Counted from the stretch's first letter, positions 24,890 to 35,744 are shown. The stretch is DNA of 64,000 bases from Reticulitermes lucifugus (GCA_026260175.1 JAKCWW010001220.1:1-64000), one strand, 5' to 3'. The notes: generated from the letters alone by a model not told the origin. Numbers and translations are program-made.

Positions 24890-25080
24890 TTTTTTTTGCC
24901 ACAGAGGGATTTATATCTTTCGTATGATTCTTACAATAAACACCGATTGTTTTGCGGATCTGCTTTAGTTGATTGGTCTTTATAACGGACATGGATTGTG
25001 TTCTCTGTGAGGTAGGCATTGAATATTTATATCTAATTTATATTAATGTCAGTCTCCAAAGTGTTAATTCAGACTGAAAC
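24890..25080 (+). repeat. R3 unclassified interspersed repeat, copy 2
   Basis: Aligns with 47665-47845 over most of its length: GCCACAGAGGGATTTATATC, CGATTGTTTTGCGGATCTGC, ATGGATTGTGTTCTCTGTGA, then GGTAGGCATTGAATATTTAT and a CAGTCTCCAAAGTGTT end. The ATG at 24991 begins MDCVLCE just before a GAG/GTAGGC donor-like site at 25009-25014. It could be a first exon of an unknown element; family unknown. Confidence 0.6.
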
Positions 25081-25531
25081 TTGTATTTCTAACTTGGAGT
25101 CGCTGAGTAAAGAGAAAATACGAATGGTGACCAATGTTAAAGAATCAATATTGACAGTAATGCGAAAGATTGAACAGTGTAAGCTGAAGTAAAGTAAATT
25201 TGTAATGTACTTGGAAGATAGGCGAGGAATTACAGAAATGGGTTGTGTTTTTGTTCATATTTGTGCTGTTCTGTGAAGGGCCAGTTTACTTAGTGTTTTC
25301 GTGAAAAGTGTAAAGAAAACTGAAAAACGCTTCGCTTCCTGCCAACACAACGTTGCAGTTCTGTTCGCAATTTTGTTTTTGTTTTGTTTCTTACATTCTC
25401 ATTCACTTCTTTTGATCTCTTTCTCTGTCGAAAATTGCTTCTCTCCTTTCCATTTGCTTCAAGGCCCCACCCCTCCCAAACATCTACATCAAAAGCTTTG
25501 TTGTTCAAGGAATGTTGCATTTGTCGATAAG

Positions 25532-25564
<33 letters not shown>

Positions 25565-25984
25565 ACACGCACTTCTTATGTTCTTAGAAAGAGGCAGTGG
25601 GCTGGTGTTGGTAGGTGGGTGTTTCTTTCCTGTGTCTTTCTCTTCTTACTTTGCTTGTCTGCTGCCGCTTACTCCTACATAAGTTGTATATTTTCTACTT
25701 TATAAATCATGAGGTAAGGGGCCATTTCTTTCCCAGCTATTTTCCATTATGTATATGTCGGAGAAGGCCGCCATATTCGCGAGCACGAGACGACCAACAT
25801 TTGTGTTCAGGTATCTGTTGTATAAATGGGATTTGTTCGGTGTATGTGGTACTCATTTTATGCCAGAACTTTTTTTTGACAGCGATTCTTAATAGATCGA
25901 TATATTTTCGAGGGTATAAGCTGGACAACCGAGGAACCGTGTTTCGAATATCTGTAGGAGCAAGGAGGTGGGAAGGGGAAGCGG
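25081..25984. other. No recognisable gene; (TA)n tract
   Basis: Contains a (TA)n microsatellite at about 25532-25562. The 126- and 134-codon plus frames here span the microsatellite and pyrimidine-rich DNA and have no known domain. Confidence 0.5.
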
Positions 25985-26095
25985 CACCTGCGTGAAGCTG
26001 ACCACTTAGTGTCGAGGTTAAGAAAGAGTGGAAGATTGTCATTCCTCCTTCTGCAAGCCTTCATGTCTTGCACAAGAATAACTTTACCTTTTCGT
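25985..26095 (+). mobile_element. SINE-B 3' fragment
   Basis: AGCTGACCACTTAGTGTCGA, GGTTAAGAAAGAGTGGAAG, CCTTCATGTCTTGCACAAGA and a CTTTACCTTTT end match the 3' third of SINE-B. The head is absent or unrecognisable. Confidence 0.7.
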
Positions 26096-26454
26096 TTCTT
26101 GACATGCACCATATTCAAACAACGACGCCGAACACGTTGGCCTACCCCTGACATTTGTGAGCTTCTTGATTCTAAATATGACCAGGCCCCCGGATGTCTT
26201 CACTGAGTTTTTTATCGTGGTTTTTTATCAGTTTATCATAAATTCTGGGAAAATACTTTACTAGGCCACGGCCCCTCCCTTCGAAATCCTTTCTAATTCA
26301 TAAATCTGTCTGGAATTCGATGCTATACAGCCCGAAGTACTAAGAGAGTCATAAAACCAACAAATGATGTTTCATATTTATTATATCACAAATCTGTTAT
26401 AAAAATTTCCTTTATTCTTGTTCTTGCTTCTTAATAAACGCCTTAAATATAGCA

Positions 26455-26530
26455 GGTAGTGGATATACAATATACCGTGCACGAGTATTTCATTACCCCC
26501 TTCACAACAGCTCGCCAATGGGTACTCTGC
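26455..26530 (-). mobile_element. LINE-A 3' fragment
   Basis: On the minus strand CATTGGCGAGCTGTTGTGAA, GGGGGTAATGAAATACTCG corresponds to the LINE-A end segment (GGCGAGCTCTTGTGAATGCG-like, then TAATGAACC). Short and diverged. Confidence 0.5.
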
Positions 26531-26599
26531 GGAGCCAAACATATCCAGTCTATACCCTCACAAATTATTTAATTAATATCAATTTTACTGTTATGCTCC

Positions 26600-26865
26600 C
26601 ATCAGCGACCTAGGCTGCGAGATAGACCACCGCAAATCGTGGTTAGATTCCCGAAACTTTCGCGGGTCTGGGCCTCACCCAGATCCTTATTCAGTTTGTA
26701 CGGGGACTGTTTCTGCAAGGGTAAAGTGGCTGAGGCCTAGAGCTGACCACTGTCCTGAATATAGAGCCGAGGTTAAGATTGAATGGACCTGTACTTCTCA
26801 TCCCCCCATATGGCTTCATGGCTTGTAAATGGACAACCTTGCTTTACTTTTACCCCCCTTCTACG
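26600..26865 (+). mobile_element. SINE-B, full-length but diverged copy
   Basis: The head GCGACCTAGGCTGCGAGATA with GGTTAGATTCCCG as decayed B-box is followed by GGGCCTCACCCAG, GTACGGGGACTG, AAGGGTAAAGTGGCTGAGGC, GAGCCGAGGTTAAGATTGAA, CTTCATGGCTTGTAAATGGA and a CTTTACTTTTACC tail. Confidence 0.8.
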
Positions 26866-27657
26866 CCTAGTATTTTCTTGTAGGGTTTCCTATTAAAATT
26901 GTACATTAATATCTGTTTTGCCAAATAACGTCTTAGGTTTAGTACCTGTATTCAATGAAGATAATACTGCGCTTATTGCCTGAGGCGCTGTCACTGGATG
27001 ACGCATAGGCCACTCTCACTTGCAGAGCCTGCAACTGGAGTCTGAACCCTGACCTATCGCCACTTCGCGGTAACAACTTTAATACAGACTTGCTACGTCG
27101 AACACAGAAGTTTGTGGACTTAAACATGTCTGAGGTGGCAGGTTGTTACTTTGTGGCAACAGAGTTTGTGCATTAACTTGATGGAAGCACGGTGTTGACA
27201 AATAATGAGGGTAGGCTATTTTCGGTTATTTTGAAGTTCATGGAGAGTTCTTTGGTCTATCGGTCGTGAGAGTCCCTGCAGCTATTTTCCGCATGTTCTG
27301 TTGTATGGCATGTTTGCACTCTGTGGCTAAGTTTAGCGAGAGAATGTTTTCTACTATTTCGTCATTTCGGAATGTTAACCCACTGCGATTTTGTTTTCAG
27401 TACCCAGCAATATTGAATAAAGTGAAGTGCTTTTACAGGTAAATGACTCGCAGTCATTAGGAAACTTCCGTGTAGGTTCAATACTCGTACGCACCTCTTT
27501 TATTGTTAAGGCTTTGCCGAAGGTTGTAAGAGATGGAATTTCGTGGTATATCCAGCTGTGTTTTGAATAGGTACTTGTGACACGGTTATATGAAAAATCC
27601 AATATTAAATAACTGGATTAGTGAGTTACTTAGAACGTTAGTCATCATCACTTATTC
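26866..27657. other. No recognisable feature
   Basis: Unique-looking DNA. CTTTTACAG directly followed by GTAAAT at 27430-27444 is a weak juxtaposed splice-site pair. Confidence 0.5.
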
Positions 27658-27834
27658 GCTGAAATCTTTTCGGGCAGATAGCCGCATCAAAGTGTAAAAA
27701 TGTTCCTACATTTCAGAGACATTCTGTCCCCCTCTTCAGGGTACACCCTGGAGAGGAGGACAGAGTCAGTCTCTGAAACGTCGGAAAGTTTTTACACTTT
27801 GATGCGGCTATCTGCCCGAACAGATTTCATTGAA
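27658..27834. repeat. Inverted pair 5 of the hammerhead-like palindromic family
   Basis: Almost symmetrical arms meet near 27745. The outer GAAATCTTTTCGGGCAGATA and TATCTGCCCGAACAGATTTC, then GCCGCATCAAAGTGTAAAAA and its complement, leave no doubt about the inversion. The minus arm reads CTGAAGA (complement of 27733-27739), one G, a GGGGACA/TGTCTCT stem with wobble pairs, and GAAAT (complement of 27710-27714). The plus arm reads CTGGAGA (27748-27754), a weak stem, GAAAC (27775-27779) and GTC (27780-27782). Confidence 0.9.
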
Positions 27835-27875
27835 TTTTGCCGCCACGAGAGCTTAAAGTCATATATCATCATCAC

Positions 27876-28310
27876 ACAGTCTGTCTTACGACACGTCCGT
27901 AGCCTCTTCCAAAGCGCTCTCAAGAGAGTGCAATCTAGTGCTTGTCTTTCAATTTCTAGTATCGTCTCTTTTCCTTACGGTCATCTAGTAGTTGCTTCGA
28001 TCTTCTTCCTCGTCTTCCCGTCTCTTCTATCTTTCCTTCAGTAACGCATTTTAGAAGGAAGTTCCTACGGAAAATGTGAGCAATCCATATAGCCTTCCTT
28101 CTTTCTGTTGTACGTAGCATATTTCTCTCCTCCTTGACTCTATGTAATTCTTCCTAATTTCTCAAACGATCGGTCCAACTGATCTTCTTCATCCTTCTCC
28201 AACACCACATTTCAAAACTTTCAAGGTATTTCTGTTTATTTTCCATAGTATCCAAGTTTCAGCACCATGCAAAAAAAGTTCGTCTTGGAAGTAAGTAGCT
28301 GAGCGTCTTG
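27876..28310 (-). mobile_element. LINE-B 3' fragment
   Basis: A non-LTR retrotransposon end, minus strand. Conceptual translation shows SFEMWCWRRMKKISWTDRLR, then a VKEERNM segment, and near the 3' end the equivalent of the KEEALDRTLWR region. This is a reverse transcriptase C-terminal tail. It begins with a TGATGATGA-like 3' tail at about 27866 and carries in-frame stops, so it is inactive. It abuts palindromic pair 5. Confidence 0.88.
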
Positions 28311-29461
28311 TTGCATTTATTTTATTCACTGCATGATTCAGACAAGCGCAGCAGCATTTTCACTTATACATTTATGTCTAAAGTTAAGGACAAATGGTTG
28401 GTTTCCACGAAGGGTGGAAAAAATTTTCGAGTAAATGATTAACTACTAGCTGCTCAAGAAGAACTTTAACATCTTGAGCTTGTTAATTAATTGGTATGTC
28501 GTAATATTCACGGTGCTCTTTTCTAAAACTTAGGTATTAAATAATTATTAATGTTCACATTTATATAAACTTGTAATATCAGAGTTATTGGTTGTAAATA
28601 AGTGTTTTATACAAATTTCTGCCTGCACAAATATATCTGCATTTAAAACTACATAGTGAACTGGAGCCTTCTCTGATTGTGTCTGGATATTATTGCTTGA
28701 CTGGGTTGCTTTGGTTTTACTTCGCAAATTCTAATTGTGGAAAAGGACTATGTGTGTATACTATATTACACATTGCTACAGTCGAATACCGGTTACGCCA
28801 CTAATTAATCACTTGTGTTTAAATTTCATGTCTCTTCTACAGTATTCGCGTCTATCAGTGTTGGACGGGGTTATGTGTAATAATCTATAAGCCCTTCCTA
28901 TCAAATCCATAAGTACCAAACTTGCAAGTGAAGTTTAAGCTCGTATAAACGATACGTGGTCTTCCGTTATGTTGTGGTCATTAGCGAAAATCCCGAGCTT
29001 AAGTTTATCAGGTGGCAGTGTGCTGTCAACACTCTCATAATTAATATCCATGCAAAAGGCAGAACGTATTGTGTTTACCGAGAGAGGCTCTGTGCTTCGT
29101 TTTAGGTTTGCAAGAAGGCCTCCGACATTAAATTTTCGACCTGGTCCGGCGTTACCTATTGTGTTCTAAGTATTTTGGGCTGTCTTACACCAAAAAGTAT
29201 CAGGGCAGCGTAACCTAGTTTAACCTAGCCCAACATGTCAAACGACGTTATGTAATATGGGAACAGCTTTCAGTTTACGTGTACTTTCAAAAAGAGAACT
29301 AGTCCAAGTCTGTCAATAATCACTTTGCCTCATGACGATAGAAATCTAAAACAGATATAGGTATGTTCTACAATCTTTATAGTTGTACGGACTCTAATGA
29401 CTTCATGTCTTTCCTTCTTATTGTGACCTCTTTCTACCTACTCATTGTAGGTGTAGAAGGT
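28311..29461. other. No recognisable feature
   Basis: A+T-rich unique-looking DNA without frames of note. Confidence 0.6.
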
Positions 29462-29672
29462 TATTGTTGCACTTGATCACACTCAATGACACACACACAC
29501 ACCCTCAGACACACCACACTCCTTAGGACTCGTCTGGACTGGGGATCGGCCCACCGCAGAGACTCTACCTGGCAACAAGAGACAAAGATCCCTGTCCCCG
29601 GCGAGATTCGAACCCGCATTCCCAGGAATCGAGTGGCCGCAGACCCACGACTTAGACGTGATGTGTCAAGGG
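29462..29672 (-). mobile_element. SINE-C, diverged copy
   Basis: Reversed, it shows GTGGGTCTGCGGCCACTCGA, the B-box GGTTCGAATCTCGCCGG, GACAGGGATCTTTGTCTCTT and GTCCAGACGAGTCC, matching 17704-17944. The 5' head is eroded. A (GT)n expansion sits near the 3' end at about 29490-29502. Confidence 0.85.
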
Positions 29673-30380
29673 AGAACATTTGAGCAACTGGAGAGGTTGT
29701 TATCTTAGCGAACAGCACACTGATTTTGTAGTCTTGAGTACCAGATAAGGTCTTACTCAAGCAGTTGGAAGACTGTCCGAACAGGTGAAGAATGCATTAC
29801 TATTACCACTGTCGTGTTCAAGAAAAGTAACGGAAGTTTTGCCTTCGAATGGGAGATGGATTTAGTAGTAACAGATATTTTTGTCAGTGAAATAATATTT
29901 CCGTTGATAAATATGCAGGCGGCGACATATCCTCTAATGTTGTAAGATATGATGAAGTATGGCATATATATATGTACTGTACATTTTGAGGTGTTATATA
30001 TTCACATATTGAAAGAAGAGCAGTTTTATTTCTCTTACGTGCCTTAATACAGTATTTTTTTTGTTCAAGAGTTGTCAGTTATTCCTTGATACACCATAGA
30101 ACCACAGTAATAAATTTTCAGTACACACATTGACGGAATTTGTAGACCTGTGGATAATACTATGCATATACTTAAAGTCTGCTGAACACAGACGAGCTAA
30201 TGAAAATCTACAACACATAAATTCCAATGTAATTTTATTAAGATTATTTGAACATAATTTTATTTTGTTGGTGTCAAGCAGTATTACACGACTCAAATCA
30301 CGTTATTGTGTGAAAATATAATAAGACCGAAATGTGGGGAATGGTTTGGATAACAGCACAATTGTGTTCAAATGGGCCAA
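29673..30380. other. No recognisable feature
   Basis: Unique-looking A+T-rich DNA. Confidence 0.55.
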
Positions 30381-30384
30381 TGCA

Positions 30385-30430
30385 AGTTTATTTTATGAAG
30401 CGTTTCGCACTACAGTTATCTTCCTTTCTG
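30385..30430 (-). ncRNA. Degenerate hammerhead-like motif
   Basis: On the minus strand GGAAGATAACTGTAGTGCGA leads into GAAAC (complement of 30402-30406) and GCTTCATAAAATAAAC. The order fits the palindromic family, with the first box altered and only a three-pair stem. There is no inverted partner nearby. Confidence 0.25.
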
Positions 30431-30892
30431 TAATGCTTGTGTTTAAGAATTGCATGCCGAGGAGTGTAAGGGACTAAAGACAGAGGCAGCAACAGGAGGG
30501 CAAAGTAACACACGACGAGGAGCGTCTTGATTTGTATCTGTCCTCAGATATTATTACGGTGACCAAACAAAAAGTTGAATGGTCTGTTTAGAGCAAGCAG
30601 CATGCTTGAGGGAGAAACGAAACGAATTTTTTATTTTAGTAAGAAAACTGTAAGGGAAGGAAAACGAGATGGGAGTCCCCCAAACGGGATGGTAAGACAA
30701 TATTAAAATATATGTTACAGAAATCTGTTGTGACGGTGTCCGTTGGATTCAGTAGGCTTAGGATAGGATCAAGTATCCGAATGCTGGCTAACAAAGTAAT
30801 GTAATTTGCCATACACCGCGGAATATTTCTTCACGTGACAAGGACTGTCCTCTGTGTTGTTTGATGTATTCTTTTCTTCGCCTTGGGGGAGG
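30431..30892. other. No recognisable feature
   Basis: Unique-looking DNA, partly purine-rich around 30590-30690. Confidence 0.5.
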
Positions 30893-31180
30893 TGGGTTCT
30901 GGGGGCAGAGTTGGTTGAGGCAATGCGCCACAAGACGGAAGGTTCCGGGTTCGATTCCCGCTGGGTCCTTGGAAATCTTCAAGTGATCTATTCCATCTGT
31001 CCGTATTCAGTAGGTCTGGGGTCCACTCAGCCTCTAACAGTAATGAGTACCAAGTGCGGCCGGCGCATAGATCTGACAACTCTGCTGTCCTAGTTGTGCC
31101 GAATGTCAAAATAAGGAGGGAAGACCAAAATTCCATCCCCACTCTGTCTTCATGACTTGTTAAGGGAAAGCTTTAACTTT
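30893..31180 (+). mobile_element. SINE-B related, full-length copy with a different head
   Basis: The head GGGGGCAGAGTTGGTTGAGG and the B-box GGTTCGATTCCC-like segment (GGGTTCGATTCCCGCTGGG at about 30947) precede SINE-B-like blocks: GTCTGGGGTCCACTCAGCCT, ATGAGTACCAAGTG, TCTTCATGACTTGTTAAGGG and a CTTTAACTTTTACC end. The head differs from the 3365 copy, so it may be a subfamily. Confidence 0.8.
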
Positions 31181-32149
31181 TACCTCTTTCTCCTTAAGCT
31201 GAATTAATTTCATTGCAACTGAAGGCAATACAAGCAGGGTACGAGGAGTAATAAAAATTATCATCCGTGAATTATATCCTGACAATAAACAGAAAGTCCG
31301 TGAACTCCAAAATATTAACTAACGATATTTGCGCTGAACCCCGGGTGCGCTTTGTGGACTGTTATTTCATTTCCCCACAGGAAAAATGTTAAAAGTGGTT
31401 AAAAAATTTTAAATGTTTTCAGAGTAACACGTGCTCCCTCGAGTGTGTGTTTGATATGGAAAGGAAAACACAAAGCGTAGCGTGTTCTACTGTACAGTGT
31501 GTAGCAATCTATTAATGTTTTAAAACGCAGAAAGAAGGAACGAAATCCAGCCATTTTTCAAGTCAAATGACATGGGAAATATGTAGGGGATTGACTGTCT
31601 ATCTTACGTGAGGGTTTCAGACCTTTTTCAAGAGTTTTTACTCGCGTGTGGTGGGCTCAGGAAAGAGTAACTTGCTGGTACAGGGAGACAGCTTCTGTGT
31701 CTTGTAAGTACGGCCTACAGAGGTTAATGTGAATACCAGTACAATATTTTTCGAAAACGGTAAGGATTTGTGATATTGGCGACAGCTAAAACTGTGTAAC
31801 ACAGTTCGGTATTAAAAAACAGTGCTTGGTGGTAAGTGCATTTATATTGCTTCGGAATGTAAACAGTTAAAATTGTCCCCAAGCTTAAACCACCAAGCAT
31901 GAAAAAATGATGGAGCGGTGGAGGTAGAGCTGTATGCATCTGTAATTTAAGTTCGTGTAGAAGTGCGTAAATGCATCAAAATTCAGATCTTCCAGAAAGG
32001 CACTAGCAATTCAGAATTGCATCACGAGAAAATGAAGAAAAGTTCATAATTCGAGTAATGTTCACTTTTCCATTCATTTCGTTATCTTTCAATCTGTCCT
32101 CTAAAAACGTAAAGGTAAAAATGAACAAAACTGTAAATTTGCCTGTTAA
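31181..32149. other. No recognisable feature
   Basis: Unique-looking DNA without frames above about 71 codons. Confidence 0.55.
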
Positions 32150-32500
32150 GAAGGTGGGAAAAAGTGCACAATGAGGAGCTTAATATTTTTTACACCGCAC
32201 TGTGTGTCATTACGACGAGCAACTGAAGGAGGATGAGATGGGCTATGCACTCAGTACGTATGGTGGTAAAGAGAACAGTATGTAGGATGTGGTCGGAAAA
32301 CCTGGAGGAAAGAGTCTAGTTGGAATACCTTGCCATAGAGGAAAGAAAACATTAAATTAATTAAAGGAATAGTGCGGTGGAGGGGGGGGGTGGAATTTTT
32401 CCAGAATATGGAACAATGTCACGCTTTTGTGAGCACACTGATGAACTTTCGGGTTCCATAAATTGCTGGAAATTGTTTCACTACCTGATCAGATGTTGGG
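32150..32500 (+). mobile_element. LINE-A 3' fragment with an internal gap
   Basis: AAGTGCACAATGAGGAGCTT is the LHNEEL-encoding segment, GGATGAGATGGGCTATGCAC the RMRWA.H segment, and GGAAAACCTGGAGGAAAGAG the KPEGK segment. The tail GATGAACTTTCGGGTTCCAT at about 32441 is the common LINE-A 3' end. A G-run (about 32384) and missing sequence interrupt it. Confidence 0.85.
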
Positions 32501-32743
32501 TTCTTTTAATCTTTGCCCTTTGTATCATATTCCAGGAACACCCTATGGCTGACGTACTCTACAGTCCGTTAGCCTTCTCATTACTCGCTGAAAGTGCAAA
32601 ATTTAAATTCGCTGACGTAGTGGACTGTTAACTAGTGTATACTCAGAATCTGAAATGCGCCAATTATTTGCTTCGATCTTTATTTAACTGGAGTATACTG
32701 TAGTAACTAAAATTCTTCGTTCACTATCGCAACATTATTTGTA

Positions 32744-32984
32744 CTTTTTTTTTTGGCTCGACAGCCCTAGTGGGCCATGGCCTCCTCATTGTCGAGGCTT
32801 CAAGATCACACTTAGTAGGACTCCTCTGGACGAGTGATCAGCCCAGCGCAGAGACCTCTACCTGACAACACACAACACTCACAAGAGACAGACATCCATG
32901 CCCCCGGCGGAATTCGAACCCACAATCCCAGTAAGCGAACGGCCGTAGAACCACGCCTTGGACCGCGCGGCCACTGGCATCGGC
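32744..32984 (-). mobile_element. SINE-C, full-length copy
   Basis: On the minus strand it starts GCCGATGCCAGTGGCCGCGC, has the B-box GGGTTCGAATTCCGCCGGGG and ends in a poly-A tract (the T-run at 32746-32754). Likely flanks ACATTATTTGTA (32732-32743) and ACTTTATTGTA (32985-32995) are an imperfect target-site duplication. Confidence 0.92.
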
Positions 32985-32995
32985 ACTTTATTGTA

Positions 32996-33651
32996 TCCGT
33001 GTACTTAAACAAAATACAGCAACGAAAATGCTAAAATATTACGAGACCGGAAAAACGTTTATACACTTTACAGTATGCAAAGCATGATTCCAATTTTGTC
33101 AGTGTTCCGTTGTTTAAATCCGTCACGAAAACCATTCCGTGAAGAATAATTCTGCCGATACCGTTTCCGGACATAAAAGAAGGCGTTGGAATGCAATAAA
33201 GACGCTTCTGGTTTATTATCGGAATTGAGTTCCAGACTTTGATAACCTTCATCTCTACGCAAGGTCGTAAAACGTAAAATCTCGGTGAATGTTCCACATC
33301 TTGCTCCGTGTTTCTCACATCTCGTAGAGCTCGAAAGGATGTATACTGTCTCCATCACTAACAAAAATAATGCCAGATAAGATCTTGAAGCGCAGATATT
33401 CAGCACATAACATAGCTGCGGGCATTCAGTTTACTACGCATTTTGTGTGTTTTCCTTTTCCTCGTATACAGAAAAAGGAATTCTCTTCTGTCCACGTTTG
33501 TTCGAAGTAAAAATCTCTGATCTAGAGTTTTACATTCTGCTTACGCTATTTATTTTGTATTATCCATGTAACCATTCATTTATGACATATGTCGACTGTT
33601 TGAACGGAAGTTTGGAGGAAGAACAACATTTGTTTTCTTCTATTGTAAAGC
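32996..33651. other. No recognisable feature
   Basis: Frames of 95-112 codons on the minus strand (33031-33406) overlap each other in different phases and carry no known motif. Confidence 0.5.
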
Positions 33652-33811
33652 TATGCCGTGGTTCAAGCAGTTATTCGCCGGTCTTGGGAACCGAGTTCGA
33701 TCCTACGTCAGTCAGAATGAGATTTGTTGGATAAAGTCGCATTGGGACATGTACGTATGTCCTCGAGTACTTCAGTGTTTCCCTGTCCCCATCATTCCAC
33801 CGATGCCCCAT
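33652..33811 (+). mobile_element. SINE-A, older copy split by a younger SINE-A
   Basis: ATGCCGTGGTTCAAGCAGTT, GAGTTCGATCCTACGTCAGT, GCATTGGGACATG, GTACTTCAGTGTTTCCCTGT and CATTCCACCGATGCCCCA follow the SINE-A order on the plus strand with many changes. The younger minus-strand copy begins directly at its end, and a short remainder may continue after 34110. Confidence 0.85.
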
Positions 33812-34110
33812 TTTTTTTATTTCTTGTGAAGGACCCCGCAGCAGACGCTACGGACGCATCGCAGCCTTGAGGCTTGTTGTGCAACCCTGTGATGAAGATG
33901 ATTAGTTTTTTTTCCTTTTCCATGTAATGGAGCACCGGTGGAATGACATTGACAGGGGAAAACCGAAGTACTCAGGGAAAAACCTGTCCCAGTACCACTT
34001 TGTCCACCACAAATACCACATGGACTCAGCCGGGATCTAACCCGAGCCTCCGCGGTGAGAGGCCGGCGACTAACCGCCTGAGCCACGGAACTGCCTTACC
34101 GAGGCACCAT
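33799..34110 (-). mobile_element. SINE-A, full-length younger copy with target-site duplications
   Basis: The body is 33812-34097. The duplicated sites ACCGATGCCCCAT (33799-33811) and ACCGAGGCACCAT (34098-34110) differ at two of 13 bases, and the left one is part of the older plus-strand SINE-A. Reversed, the body runs from a CCGTGGCTCAGGCGGTTAGT head, B-box region GGGTTAGATCCCGGC, and CATGTGGTATTTGTGGTGGA to a GCTGCGGGGTCCTTCAC end followed by AAGAAATAAAAAAAA. Confidence 0.94.
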
Positions 34111-34287
34111 ACTCATATTTTGTAAGCGTACTCTCGACGCTATGTAATAATTAAGAGCATCGTTAAATAAATCGCTTATGTCTCCTCTGTTGCGAATGGA
34201 AATATTTTCTTGAATTTAATGGGTTTGTTTTTGTGGTTGTAGGCACGAGTGACAGCTTGCATTTTATGTGGATAGTGAAACGGAGTC
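34111..34287. other. Short spacer
   Basis: A+T-rich DNA between two SINEs. Nothing recognised. Confidence 0.5.
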
Positions 34288-34575
34288 GAGACAGCTTTAA
34301 TCGGCATAGTGACTAGACCACGGTCTGACCGTCGGACGAATTGTGCTTCGATTCCCGGCAAGAGATTTATTCTTCTACAAAGCGGTCAGATAGGCTGTGG
34401 GGCCTAGCCATGGTCCTACTAATGGCTGCCGGGAGCTCTTCCCAAGGAGTTAGGCGGCCAGGTCGTGAAAGTGATCATTCACCTCACTATTGTCGAATCT
34501 AAGAATGAGTGGATTTGTACGTCCAGTCCCTGCCGTGTTCTCATTTGTTGCACAGGGACAGTTTTACCTTTAACT
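34288..34575 (+). mobile_element. SINE-B, full-length diverged copy
   Basis: The head TCGGCATAGTGACTAGACCA and CTTCGATTCCCGG as the B-box half are followed by GTGGGGCCTAGCCATGGTCC, CCGGGAGCTCTTCCCAAGGA, GGCCAGGTCGTGAAAGTGAT, GAATCTAAGAATGAGTGG and a CAGTTTTACCTTTAACTG end. Confidence 0.75.
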
Positions 34576-35544
34576 GTAAGGTCTAACACAGAAACGTACT
34601 TCAGGCCTCTGGAGCTGTCATACAGCCTCGTAGCTCCTAAACCTCGATGTTTGGGATTTTGACCTTTTGTGTCTATCGAGTTTAATGCAGTTTTTATCGA
34701 ATTACTTGACTAGTTTCAACGAGTCTGGATGGGTGAAAGAGGCTGGCTAGTCGGATGCCGCCACTCTTGCTGTTGTTCATTCAGGCTTTATTTTTCATTA
34801 CGTAGGGCTCATTGTTCTCCTTTGTTCAATGACATAATTCTTAACAATTTAATGTATTTTATTTTGCCAAAAAGAGTTTGTTTTTTTAATTAAAAATAGA
34901 CTTTCATGCTTTCAGAAGTTATTTATTATTCTTATTACATTGAAAATTGACTCCGTTTTTGTCATTTCGATTTTTGTTGTCCCGGTGTTCGTGATGATTA
35001 TGTCGGTCGAAATTAGACAGTAACACAAAGACTTTGCTCTATTTCATTTCCGTCATGTAGGAAGAACAATCGTTTGGTTTCAAAAAAGTTAGAAACCTTT
35101 CATAGTAATTTTATACATATATCAAACGCTAGCTAGTGTGTGAAATTTTAAACCCTCCAGTTAGTTGACTGTTGAGTTTATTAAATGTGCTTTACTTCAG
35201 ATTGAAAGATGCGTCAATGTGTTCAACGTCTGACTTTTACGGAAGTCATAAAATGTGTGAATGTCATAGAATTAATGCAAGTGTGGGTGCGTGAGGTTTG
35301 GTTTGTTACGTTTGGAGGAAACGTAAACTACAACCACGCAACTTGAAAACAAGGGGGTAAGGAGAATTTTTTTAGAATTAACAAGTATGATGTGGGGGAT
35401 GTAAATAAAGTTTGAATTAAATGGAACTTTGTTATTCGTAAAAGTCACCTTGTACTGAGATGGTAGTGTCTAGGAATTTGTAGTGGGATGGATGGATGGA
35501 TGTGTGTGTGTGGAATACGGAAGACGAGGGAGGCATGATTGAGT
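34576..35544. other. No recognisable gene
   Basis: Unique-looking DNA. A (GGAT)n/(GT)n patch lies at about 35489-35512. Confidence 0.5.
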
Positions 35545-35630
35545 TTGGTTGGAAGATCTTTTGTGAAAAATCTACTTGGAGGACCAAGAAGGAGATGGGA
35601 GAATACAATTACGGTGGATATTAAGCACAT
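35545..35630 (+). mobile_element. LINE-A-like reverse transcriptase tail fragment
   Basis: One frame reads LVGRSFVKNLLGGPRRRWEN followed by TITVDIKHI. It matches the LVGKPEGKRPLGRPRRRWED-type tail of LINE-A in pattern, with several substitutions. Flanking LINE sequence is not recognisable. Confidence 0.6.
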
Positions 35631-35744
35631 AACTGAGGGAATGAGAAGTTGATAGATCAGTCCGGATATCTTGTTCAGTGACTGGTGTAGGTTTTAGAAG
35701 ATCTTTCCATTAGGTGTGTCAAGTTTATCATTTATGTTATTCAT

